Assembly: GCF_000013865.1 (NCBI RefSeq)
Contig: NC_007948.1
Location: 124,001 to 188,000 of the forward strand
Source of the DNA: Polaromonas sp. JS666
Lineage (GTDB): Bacteria > Pseudomonadota > Gammaproteobacteria > Burkholderiales > Burkholderiaceae_C
DNA length: 64,000 bases
Reading direction: 5' to 3'
Both the position numbers and the translations under genes were made by a program. The notes beneath the pieces were generated by a model. The model was given only the letters and a program-made list of their open reading frames with translations. It did not search any database and had not been told where the DNA came from. Of the stretch, positions 47,455-55,130 are shown piece after piece. The first letter of the stretch is position 1, and every line of letters starts with the position of its first letter.

Positions 47455-49323
47455 TCAGGCCGCCAGCCGGCGCTCGATGGCGGACATGGTCTGGTCCAGT
47501 TCTTTCGGCAGGTGGTGTTCAAGCTGCTTGAACAGTTCGGCGTGCAGCTCCAGCTCCTTGAGCCAGGCGGCCTTGTCCATGCTGATCACGCTGTCGAACT
47601 GCTCGGCGCTGAAGTCGAGGCCGGTCCAGTTCAGGTCTTCGTAGCTGGGGCTGACGCCGGTGATGTGGTCATTGCCCTGGCCGCTGCCTTCGATGCGGTC
47701 AATCATCCACTTCAGCACGCGCATGTTCTCACCGTAGCCAGGCCAGACGAATTTGCCATCCGCACCTTTGCGGAACCAGTTGGTGGTGTAGATTTTCGGT
47801 AGTTTGGCGCCGGAACCGGCGAGCTTCTGACCCATATCCAGCCAGTGCTGGAAGTAGTCGCTCATGTTGTAGCCGGTAAACGGCAGCATGGCGAACGGGT
47901 CGCGGCGCACCACACCGGCCTGGCCGGTCGCGGCAGCCGTGGTTTCGGAGCCCATGGTGGCGGCCATGTAGACGCCTTCCACCCAGTTGCGCGCCTCGGT
48001 CACCAGCGGCACGGTGGTCGAGCGGCGGCCGCCGAAGATGAAGGCGTCGATCGCCACGCCTTTCGGGTCGTCCCAGGCGCTGTCGAGCGCCGGATTGTTG
48101 GTCGCGGCCACGGTAAAGCGTGAATTGGGATGTGCGGCCTTGGCGCCGGTTTCCTTGGCAATCTGGGGTGTCCAGTCATTGCCCTGCCAGTCGATCAGGT
48201 GGGCCGGCAGTGCCTTGCCGGGTGCATCCTGCTCCATGCCCTCCCACCACACGTCGCCATCGTCGGTCAGCCCGACGTTGGTGAAAATCGTGTCGCGGTC
48301 CAGGCTGCGCATGCAGTTCGGGTTGGTCAGCATGTTGGTGCCGGGCGCCACGCCGAAGTAGCCGGCTTCCGGGTTGATGGCATACAGCTTGCCGTCGGCC
48401 GCGGGCTTGATCCAGGCGATGTCGTCGCCGATGGTGGTGACTTTCCAGCCGTCAAAGCCGGCGGGTGGCACCAGCATGGAGAAGTTGGTCTTGCCGCAAG
48501 CCGACGGGAAGGCCGCTGCGACATGGTATTTCTTGCCCTCAGGGTTGGTCACGCCGAGAATCAGCATGTGCTCGGCCAGCCAGCCCTCGTCGCGGCCCAT
48601 GTTGGACGCGATACGCAGCGCAAAGCACTTCTTGCCCAGCAGCGCATTGCCGCCGTAGCCCGAACCGTAGGACCAGATTTCGCGGGTCTCCGGGTAGTGC
48701 ACGATGTATTTGGTCTTGTTGCACGGCCATGTCACGTCTTTCTGGCCGGCGGCCAACGGCGCGCCCACGGTGTGTACGCAGGGCACGAAGTCGCCATTGA
48801 CGCCCAGCACGTCGAACACCGCCTTGCCCATGCGCGTCATGATCTTCATGTTGACAGCCACATAAGGGCTGTCCGACAGCTCGACGCCGATGTGTGCAAT
48901 CGGCGAGCCCAGCGGGCCCATGCTGAAAGGCACCACATACATGGTGCGGCCCTGCATGCAGCCGTCAAACAGCGGCTGCAGCGTGGCGCGCATCTCGGCC
49001 GGGGCCATCCAGTTGTTGGTCGGGCCGGCGTCTTCCTTGCGGGCCGAGCAGATGTAGGTGCGGTCTTCCACGCGCGCCACGTCGGAGGGGTCGCTCAGCG
49101 CCAGGAAGCTGTTGGGGCGCTTGGTTTCGTTGAGCTTTTTGAAGGTGCCGGCATCGACCAGCTGCTGGCACAGGCGCTGGTATTCGGCGTCGCTGCCGTC
49201 GCACCAGTACACGCGGTCGGGTTTGCACAGGGCCACCATGTCGGCAACCCAGGCAATCAGTTTTGCGTTCTTGACATAGCCGGGCGTGCCCAGTTCCAGT
49301 CCTTGCATCACGGGGTGGTTCAT
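47455..49323 (-). CDS. pckG: Phosphoenolpyruvate carboxykinase (GTP)
   Basis: A 622-residue enzyme, the usual length for the GTP class. The kinase loop is [13 protein letters not shown] (catalytic Cys and P-loop Lys-Thr), with [19 protein letters not shown] before it and [14 protein letters not shown] after it. It catalyses oxaloacetate + GTP to PEP, CO2 and GDP in gluconeogenesis. ATG 49323 is preceded by GGAG at good spacing; an upstream start would add four residues. It stands alone and ends at a bidirectional terminator. Confidence 0.96.
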   Translation of the reverse strand: MNHPVMQGLELGTPGYVKNAKLIAWVADMVALCKPDRVYWCDGSDAEYQRLCQQLVDAGTFKKLNETKRPNSFLALSDPSDVARVEDRTYICSARKEDAGPTNNWMAPAEMRATLQPLFDGCMQGRTMYVVPFSMGPLGSPIAHIGVELSDSPYVAVNMKIMTRMGKAVFDVLGVNGDFVPCVHTVGAPLAAGQKDVTWPCNKTKYIVHYPETREIWSYGSGYGGNALLGKKCFALRIASNMGRDEGWLAEHMLILGVTNPEGKKYHVAAAFPSACGKTNFSMLVPPAGFDGWKVTTIGDDIAWIKPAADGKLYAINPEAGYFGVAPGTNMLTNPNCMRSLDRDTIFTNVGLTDDGDVWWEGMEQDAPGKALPAHLIDWQGNDWTPQIAKETGAKAAHPNSRFTVAATNNPALDSAWDDPKGVAIDAFIFGGRRSTTVPLVTEARNWVEGVYMAATMGSETTAAATGQAGVVRRDPFAMLPFTGYNMSDYFQHWLDMGQKLAGSGAKLPKIYTTNWFRKGADGKFVWPGYGENMRVLKWMIDRIEGSGQGNDHITGVSPSYEDLNWTGLDFSAEQFDSVISMDKAAWLKELELHAELFKQLEHHLPKELDQTMSAIERRLAA

Positions 49324-49734
49324 TGAAAACTCCAAAGTTGAAAAACGTTATTTCGATAAACGCCGGTGAATGTGGGCAATTGCGGCGGCAGTTGCTGCGA
49401 CATCGGGCGTCTGTCGAAATGGCGCTGGGTGCCGATTGACGCGAGGCCGGCTCCGGCCCGAAACAATCGGCGACTACCATCGGACAGGTCTCGGCCGGCG
49501 TACGGAACCGCAACCGGAATTGCGGTGGCGCCAGGGCAGAAAGCGGCTGAGGGGCTGCTTGTGGGCTGCGTCAGGGGCCGGCCAAAAATTCATTTTAAGA
49601 AGATCGCGACGGGTTACCCGCCAGTTACGGTCAAAAGATATGCAAAACTTGCATGAGGTTATGCATGAATTATGCGGGCCATATGGCAGCCGTGAGCTGC
49701 CCGCCTCGATGCAAGGACAGGGAGAATTGATTTC
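49324..49734. other. 411-bp pckG/modA divergent intergenic region
   Basis: No open reading frame is convincing. The region contains a hairpin ACCGCAA/TTGCGGT (49507-49526) without a T run and an ATGCAA/TTGCAT palindrome close to modA. Promoters of pckG and modA must lie here. Confidence 0.6.
49640..49666. promoter_or_regulatory. Candidate operator upstream of modA
   Basis: ATGCAA-AAC-TTGCAT (49640-49654) is a perfect inverted repeat followed by a second ATGCAT (49661-49666). It lies 70-95 bp before the modA start. It does not match the E. coli ModE box, so the cognate factor is unclear. Confidence 0.35.
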
Positions 49735-50610
49735 ATGAAAGCCGCCTTTCTGTACGCCCTGGTCGCGTCGCCACGCAGCGTGCTCAAGGCATGGATCCGG
49801 CGCTGGTCGGGGGGGGCACCTCGGCGCCGCGTGGCGGCGGCAGGCCTGCTGCACCTTGCACTGGCGCTTCAGCTGGGCTCCGGACTGGTGAGCCCGGCTT
49901 CGGCGCAGGATGCCGGGTCCTCCAGGCCCGCGCTGATCGCGGCAGCCGCCAATCTGCAACCGGTACTCGCAGAGCTGGTGCCGCTGTTTGAGCGGGGCCA
50001 GAAAAGTCGGGTCCGGGTCAATATCGGCTCGTCCGCCAACCTGGTGCGGCAGATCCAGCAGGGTTTGCCGGCCGAACTCTTCCTGTCGGCCGACGAGGAC
50101 TTCGCGCTGCGCCTGGCCGACGCCGGGCTGACACCGGATCGCGGGCTGGTGTACGCCACCGGGCGCCTGGTGCTGCTGGTGCCGGCCGGCTCCCCGCTGG
50201 CGCTGGACCCGCAGTTGCGCGGACTGAGATCCGGCCTGAGCCAGGTGCAGAAATTTGCCATTGCCAACCCGGAGCTGGCGCCCTATGGCCGGGCGGCGGT
50301 GCAGGTGCTGCAAAAGCTGGATCTCTGGCCCGCCCTGCAGGGAAAAATCGTGCTCGGGGAAAACATGGCCCAGGCCACGCAGTACGTCAGCACTGGCGCG
50401 GCGCAGGCCGGCATCACGGCCCTGTCATTGGCGCTGGCGCCCGAGCTGGCGACACGCGTGCGTTATGTGTTGCTGCCCGATGATCTGCACGCGCCGCTGC
50501 GCCAGCGCATGGTGCTGCTGAAGAACGCTGGGCCCGCTGCCCATGCGTTTTACGAATTTCTGCAGTCAGCGCCCGCGAAGGCCGTGCTGATGCGCTACGG
50601 CTACGTTTAA
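49735..50610 (+). CDS. modA: Molybdate ABC transporter substrate-binding protein
   Basis: A 291-residue ModA. The recognisable mature part starts PALIAAAANLQPVLAELVPLF, with IGSSANLVRQIQQGLPAELFLSADE-type residues that bind the oxyanion (Ser and Ala-rich loops), and ends ATQYVSTGAAQAGITALSL. The N terminus is unusually long: about 57 residues before the mature start, with an arginine cluster (PRRR) before the hydrophobic core. A GTG at 49831 could be the real start, but GGGAGA stands before ATG 49735. It is followed by modB and modC. Confidence 0.9.
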   Translation: MKAAFLYALVASPRSVLKAWIRRWSGGAPRRRVAAAGLLHLALALQLGSGLVSPASAQDAGSSRPALIAAAANLQPVLAELVPLFERGQKSRVRVNIGSSANLVRQIQQGLPAELFLSADEDFALRLADAGLTPDRGLVYATGRLVLLVPAGSPLALDPQLRGLRSGLSQVQKFAIANPELAPYGRAAVQVLQKLDLWPALQGKIVLGENMAQATQYVSTGAAQAGITALSLALAPELATRVRYVLLPDDLHAPLRQRMVLLKNAGPAAHAFYEFLQSAPAKAVLMRYGYV

Positions 50611-50728
50611 GGCCGTGGTCTCCATGGCCAGGACATCAGGTTTCCTGCTGCGGCTGGCGGCCTTTGAGGGCACTTCCTGCATTTCGTGCATTTCCTGCCT
50701 TTGCAAGCGTTTGCGACAATAGGCCGCT

Positions 50729-51397
50729 ATGGACTGGCAAGCTGCCCGCGTATCCCTGACCCTGGCCGTCTGTTCGGCGGCCTTGCTGTTGCCGCTGGGC
50801 GTGTGGCTGGCGCGCTGGCTCGCCGTCACGCCCTGGCGTGGCCGGCCCGTGGTCGAGGCCCTGCTGATGCTGCCCCTGCTGCTGCCGCCCACGGTCGTCG
50901 GCTTTTACCTGCTGATCACGCTGGGCCAAGGCTCGGCAGTGGGCGGCTGGCTGGCGCGCGCACTCGGCTTGCGGCTGGTCTTCAGCTTTGAGGGCCTGCT
51001 GCTGGCGAGCGTGCTGGTCAACCTGCCCTTCATGGTCCAGCCGCTGCAGCGCGCCTTTGCCGCCATTCCCGGCAGCCTGCGCGAAGCGGCCTGGGTGTGC
51101 GGCCTGAGCCCCTGGCGCGCCTTCTGGAAAATCGAGCTGCCGCTGGCCTGGCCCGGCCTGCTGGCCGGTGTCGCCCTGACGATGGCGCACACGCTGGGCG
51201 AGTTTGGCGTGGTGCTCATGGTTGGCGGCAGCATTGCCGGCGAGACCAAAACCCTGTCGATTGCGATTTACGACCGGGTGCAGGCCTTTGACATGCCCGC
51301 CGCCCACGTGATGGCGCTGGTGCTGGTGCTGGCTTCGCTGGGCGCGCTGGCCCTTGTTTTTGCGGCCGGCAAAGCGCGTCCGCTGCAGGAACGATAG
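50729..51397 (+). CDS. modB: Molybdate ABC transporter permease
   Basis: A 222-residue permease with five hydrophobic segments, the EAA loop (EAAWVCGLSPWRAFWKIELP) and the ModB ending GEFGVVLMVGGSIAGETKTL. It forms the membrane channel for molybdate or tungstate. The gene lies 118 bp after modA; the gap contains a repetitive TGCATTTC stretch but no gene. Confidence 0.93.
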   Translation: MDWQAARVSLTLAVCSAALLLPLGVWLARWLAVTPWRGRPVVEALLMLPLLLPPTVVGFYLLITLGQGSAVGGWLARALGLRLVFSFEGLLLASVLVNLPFMVQPLQRAFAAIPGSLREAAWVCGLSPWRAFWKIELPLAWPGLLAGVALTMAHTLGEFGVVLMVGGSIAGETKTLSIAIYDRVQAFDMPAAHVMALVLVLASLGALALVFAAGKARPLQER

Positions 51398-51433
51398 CGC
51401 CTGGCGCTGTCACCTTGCCCGTCCCGAGTGCCC

Positions 51434-52585
51434 ATGCTGCAGGTCTCACTTCAAAACCACGGCCCGATCCGGCTCAATGCCGACTTTGACTGCGCCCCGG
51501 GCGAGTTGCTGGCGCTGCTCGGCCCCTCGGGCAGCGGCAAGACCAGTGTGCTGCGGGCGGTGGCGGGCCTGCTGCAAAGCCCGGGCCTGCAGGGCCGCGT
51601 CAGTGTCGGTACCGATGTGGCGGATGTCTGGTTTGACAGCGCGGGCGGCATCCGCCGGGCGCCGCAGCAGCGCCGCGTCGGCCTGGTGTTTCAGCACTAT
51701 GCCTTGTTTCCGCATCTGACTGCTGTTGAAAACGTCGCGCTTGCGGCTCATCCGGCAAAGGCGACAGCCTATTTTGATGCCCTGTTTGAGCGCATGGGCC
51801 TGGCTGGCCTGCAAGCCCGGCGGCCCCATCAGTTGTCCGGTGGCCAGCAGCAGCGTGTGGCACTGGCGCGGGCGCTGGCGCGGGAACCCCAGGTGCTGCT
51901 GCTCGACGAGCCCTTTTCGGCGGTGGACGCGCCGACGCGCCAGGCGCTGTATCACGAGCTGGCGGTCCTGCGCCAGAGCGTGGCGATTCCCATGGTGCTG
52001 GTGACACATGATCTGAACGAAGCGCGCCGGCTGGCCGACCGGGTCGTGATCCTGGATGCCGGCGAGTCGCTGCAGGTGGGCCCGCCCGCCCGGGTCTTTG
52101 CCAGTCCGCGCAACGCCCGCGTTGCCGAACTGGTGGGCATACAGAATCATTTTCAGGGACGGTTTTTTTCCAACAGGCCTGCCGATGCGCCCGGTTTTGG
52201 CCGCCTGGTCTGGCATGGCCAGGCGCCAGCCGGTGCTACCCCGAATAGCCTGCCGGGCGCAGCGGACGTCACCCTGGCGGTGATTGACAAGCGGCGGCTG
52301 GACGATGGTGCCGAAGTGTCGTGGGTGGTTGCCGGTGAGTTGCTGGACCTGTCGGCCACGCCATCGGCGCAGGCGGTCAATACCTTTGCCTGTACCCTGC
52401 GGGAAGTCCTGCCGCTGGGCGAGATCAGCCTGTGCACGCTGGTGCCATTGCAGCTGCCATCGCAATGCCTGACACTGAACCTGTCGACGGCTGCCCTGCG
52501 GCAACTCGGCGCCGCGCCCGGCAGCATGCTGCATCTGCACATTCCGCCGCAAGCCGTTCACATCATGCCGGTGCGGCAGGGCTGA
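51434..52585 (+). CDS. modC: Molybdate ABC transporter ATPase
   Basis: About 383 residues: Walker A GPSGSGKT, signature LSGGQQQR, Walker B LLLDEPFSAVD and a C-terminal TOBE/Mop-type domain (from about 285) that may sense molybdate. ATG 51434 is used; GTG 51428 would add two residues. It energises ModB. Confidence 0.92.
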   Translation: MLQVSLQNHGPIRLNADFDCAPGELLALLGPSGSGKTSVLRAVAGLLQSPGLQGRVSVGTDVADVWFDSAGGIRRAPQQRRVGLVFQHYALFPHLTAVENVALAAHPAKATAYFDALFERMGLAGLQARRPHQLSGGQQQRVALARALAREPQVLLLDEPFSAVDAPTRQALYHELAVLRQSVAIPMVLVTHDLNEARRLADRVVILDAGESLQVGPPARVFASPRNARVAELVGIQNHFQGRFFSNRPADAPGFGRLVWHGQAPAGATPNSLPGAADVTLAVIDKRRLDDGAEVSWVVAGELLDLSATPSAQAVNTFACTLREVLPLGEISLCTLVPLQLPSQCLTLNLSTAALRQLGAAPGSMLHLHIPPQAVHIMPVRQG

Positions 52586-52623
52586 AGGGCCGGACAACTG
52601 ACAGGCGCGCGGCTTGCCCAACG

Positions 52624-52648
52624 AAAAAGTCCGCCTGTGGCGGACTTT
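52624..52648. terminator. Rho-independent terminator between modC and a small gene
   Basis: AAAGTCCGCC and GGCGGACTTT form a ten-base stem with a TGT loop. On the - strand a run of five T follows, so it best ends the small membrane protein transcript; it may also end modABC. Confidence 0.8.
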
Positions 52649-52670
52649 GGCATTCCCGGCAGGGGGTGTA

Positions 52671-52838
52671 TCAGGCCAGAAATACGGCGATGAAAGCCAG
52701 CAGGAACATCAGCACGCCACCGACGACAGGCAGTACCAGGGGCATCAGCGGCGCGATCGCATCCACGACATCCTGCTCTTCGGCAGGGGTGGGGCTGCTG
52801 TGCGCTGCAGGGGTGGTGTGGTCGGCTGAGCTGGACAT
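52671..52838 (-). CDS. Small 55-residue single-helix membrane protein
   Basis: The frame starts MSSSADHTTPAAHSSP, has an acidic segment (AEEQDVVDAIAP) and ends in one long hydrophobic helix (LVLPVVGGVLMFLLAFIAVF) to the C terminus, a tail-anchored layout. AGGAAC stands before the ATG and a strong terminator follows the stop. I recall similar small proteins in Comamonadaceae but know no function. Confidence 0.72.
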   Translation of the reverse strand: MSSSADHTTPAAHSSPTPAEEQDVVDAIAPLMPLVLPVVGGVLMFLLAFIAVFLA

Positions 52839-52955
52839 GGTGGTTCCTGGATTTCTTGGTAACTTGTCGGATTTTACCTTTATCTTTACGGCCTGGGCTG
52901 CGGCAATGACCCGCCTGCGGTAATCTTTGGCCTGCGAATTTAGCGGAAGGAACGC

Positions 52956-53420
52956 ATGAATACCCCAGCCCGAATGTTTGCCGTGTGCGCCGCTTGGGCG
53001 GCGGTGGCTCTGTTGTCAGCCTGCGCGGCCAGCGGGCCCGGCAGCCCGTCGGCCAGGCCCGTGCTCTATCCCAACGCCACGCTCAACCGCGTCGGCGAGG
53101 TACAAGGCCGGGCCGAGGCCGACGCCTGCATGGCGCGCGCCGTATCGGCCGGCCTGACGCCCGAGCAAAAGAGCAATGAAGTGGGCCGTCGGGCCGGCGA
53201 GGGCGCGGCCACGGTGGGTGTCGCCTCGGCTGTCGGTGCGCTGATCACGGGCCGCGGCACCGACGGCGTGTTGCGGGCCGGTGCCGCAGGGGCTGCCGTG
53301 GGCGGCTCGGCCGGTGCGGTGTCGGGGGCCTTCCATAGCGACCGGCCCAACACCACCTACCGCAGCTTCGTGCAGCGCTGCCTGAGCGAGAAGGGCTTTG
53401 ACGTGATCGGCTGGAACTAG
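52956..53420 (+). CDS. Lipoprotein with glycine-zipper-like region
   Basis: A 154-residue protein with a lipobox (LLSACAA, Cys at about residue 23). The middle is rich in small residues with spaced glycines (VGVASAVGALITGRG, GAAGAAVGGSAGAVSGAF), like glycine-zipper outer-membrane lipoproteins, and the end has a conserved-looking FVQRCLSEKGFDVIGWN. GGAAGGA precedes the ATG. The stop codon TAG forms part of the CTAG at the left edge of the inverted-repeat element. Confidence 0.78.
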   Translation: MNTPARMFAVCAAWAAVALLSACAASGPGSPSARPVLYPNATLNRVGEVQGRAEADACMARAVSAGLTPEQKSNEVGRRAGEGAATVGVASAVGALITGRGTDGVLRAGAAGAAVGGSAGAVSGAFHSDRPNTTYRSFVQRCLSEKGFDVIGWN

Positions 53421-53687
53421 GGCCTGTGAACGCTATTTATGCAAATGCGAATGGGGTGAAAACAGCGCCAATCAAGGCGCGCGACGACGCCCAGACCGGG
53501 CGTCTGGGCTAGGAGCGCAACGCAGAGTGGCGCTGTTTTCACCCCATTCCCTTCGGGTTGCGATCAAAAAGGCCCTGCGCGGCGTTGCAAAGCCTTGGCG
53601 GGGTCTACCCCGCCTGCGTTTTGCGCCTTGCTCATGGCCTTTTTGACTCGCAACGCATCTTGCATAAATAGCGTTCACAGGCCCTAG
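53417..53687. mobile_element. 271-bp MITE-like element with 28-bp perfect terminal inverted repeats
   Basis: Bases 53417-53444 (starting CTAGGGCCTGTGAACG) are the exact reverse complement of 53660-53687. Two further hairpin arms fill the interior. Arm 1 pairs 53449-53470 with 53528-53549 and has an inner hairpin (GACGCCC/GGGCGTC, 53486-53504). Arm 2 pairs 53558-53574 with 53636-53653 (one bulge) and has an inner hairpin (GGCGGGG-TCTA-CCCCGCC, 53597-53614). CTAG at both outer edges could be a 4-bp target duplication of the IS5-family kind. There is no open reading frame. The left CTAG contains the stop codon of the lipoprotein gene. It lies between convergent genes and may also act as a terminator. 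Confidence 0.8.
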
Positions 53688-53750
53688 TCCGGCGAGTCCC
53701 CTCCCGCCAGCCGCAACGGGACGATGAAAGCCATAGGGGGCGGCGGACGT

Positions 53751-54953
53751 TCAGTGCTGCTCGGACGCCTCAAATCCGGCTGCGGCCAGCGCCGCCAGCA
53801 CCTGCGCGATGTGCTCGCGCCCGCGCGTCTGGATCACCAGCTCGATCTCCACATTCTGGACCGACAGCGTGGTGAAGGCGCGCTGGTGGTGTACCTCGTC
53901 GATGTTGGCGCCCGCATCGGCTACCGTCGCGGTGATCTTGGCCAGCGAGCCTGGCACGTCACGCACGCTGACCTTGATGCGGGCCAGCCGCCCGGCGCGC
54001 ACCATGCCGCGCTCGATGATGGCCGCCAGCAGCAGCGGGTCGATATTGCCGCCGCACAGCACCAGCCCGACTTTCTTGCCGGCAAAGCGCGCCGGGTATT
54101 TGAGCACCGCCGCCAAGCCGGCCGCGCCCGCACCCTCGACCAGGGTTTTTTCAATTTCCAGCAGCATCACCATGGCCTGCTCGATATCCCCTTCATCGAC
54201 CAGCACCAGGTCGTCCACCAGCTTTTCAATGATGGCTTGCGGGATGACCCCCGGCGTGCCCACGGCGATGCCCTCGGCAATGGTGCTGGTGCCCTGCGGG
54301 TGGTGCGTGCCCTTGATGGCGTTGACCATGGCCGGAAAGCGCGAGGTCTGCACCCCCACGATTTCAATCTCGGGCTTCAGGGCCTTGGCGGCGATGGCCA
54401 TGCCCGCGATCAGCCCGCCGCCGCCCACGGCGACGACCAGCGTGTCCAGGCCGGGGACGGCGTGCAGCATTTCCAGCCCCACGGTGCCCTGGCCCGCCAC
54501 GATAGCTTCGTCGTCGTAGGGGTGCACAAACACCAGGCCCTCGCGCTCGGCCAGCATCAGCGCGTGGGCGCGCGACTCCTCCAGCGTGTCGCCGTGCAGC
54601 ACCACCTCCGCGCCAAAGCCGCGGGTACGCTCGGTCTTGACGCCGGGCGTGAAGCGCGGCATCACGATGACGGCCCTCAGGCCCAGGCGCTGGGCATGAT
54701 AAGCCACACCCTGGGCATGGTTGCCGGCGCTCATCGCGATCACGCCGCGGCGCCGTTCGTCGCCTGAGAGTTGCGCAAGTTTGTTGCAGGCGCCACGCTC
54801 CTTGAAAGAGGCCGTGTACTGCAGGTTTTCAAATTTCAGGTAAATCTGCGCCCCGGTCAGCTGTGACAGCGTCCTGGACTCCACGCAGGGGGTATCCAGC
54901 AAATGGCCCTGCAGGCGCTGGGCGGCTTGTTCAATATCGGTCAGACTGAGCAT
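53751..54953 (-). CDS. ilvA: Threonine ammonia-lyase (medium form with ACT domain)
   Basis: A 400-residue PLP enzyme: Lys51 in TASFKERGA binds the cofactor, VAVGGGGLIAGMAIA holds its phosphate, and residues about 325-400 form one ACT domain (IKVSVRDVPGSLAKITATVA). This is the shorter IlvA type rather than the 514-residue enterobacterial enzyme. It converts threonine or serine to 2-oxobutanoate or pyruvate. ATG 54953 is used (AGGAGAA upstream); an earlier start would add 23 residues. Confidence 0.9.
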   Translation of the reverse strand: MLSLTDIEQAAQRLQGHLLDTPCVESRTLSQLTGAQIYLKFENLQYTASFKERGACNKLAQLSGDERRRGVIAMSAGNHAQGVAYHAQRLGLRAVIVMPRFTPGVKTERTRGFGAEVVLHGDTLEESRAHALMLAEREGLVFVHPYDDEAIVAGQGTVGLEMLHAVPGLDTLVVAVGGGGLIAGMAIAAKALKPEIEIVGVQTSRFPAMVNAIKGTHHPQGTSTIAEGIAVGTPGVIPQAIIEKLVDDLVLVDEGDIEQAMVMLLEIEKTLVEGAGAAGLAAVLKYPARFAGKKVGLVLCGGNIDPLLLAAIIERGMVRAGRLARIKVSVRDVPGSLAKITATVADAGANIDEVHHQRAFTTLSVQNVEIELVIQTRGREHIAQVLAALAAAGFEASEQH

Positions 54954-55130
54954 GAAGGTTCTCCTCGGCAGATTGTGTGCCCTGAACATGCCATTTTCAG
55001 CCGCTTGTGTGGCACATTTCACACGAGGGCCTTCAAGTAGCGTCTTCCATGATGCTTCAAGCTGCGTTATGGTGTGTCTTTAGAGCTGGGTTTGCGTCAA
55101 AGGTTTTTTTTGCAAACTGGGGGTTTGTCC

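Noticed and set aside
49507..49526. ACCGCAA/TTGCGGT hairpin as a terminator
   Set aside because: No T run follows on either strand and it lies between divergent genes.
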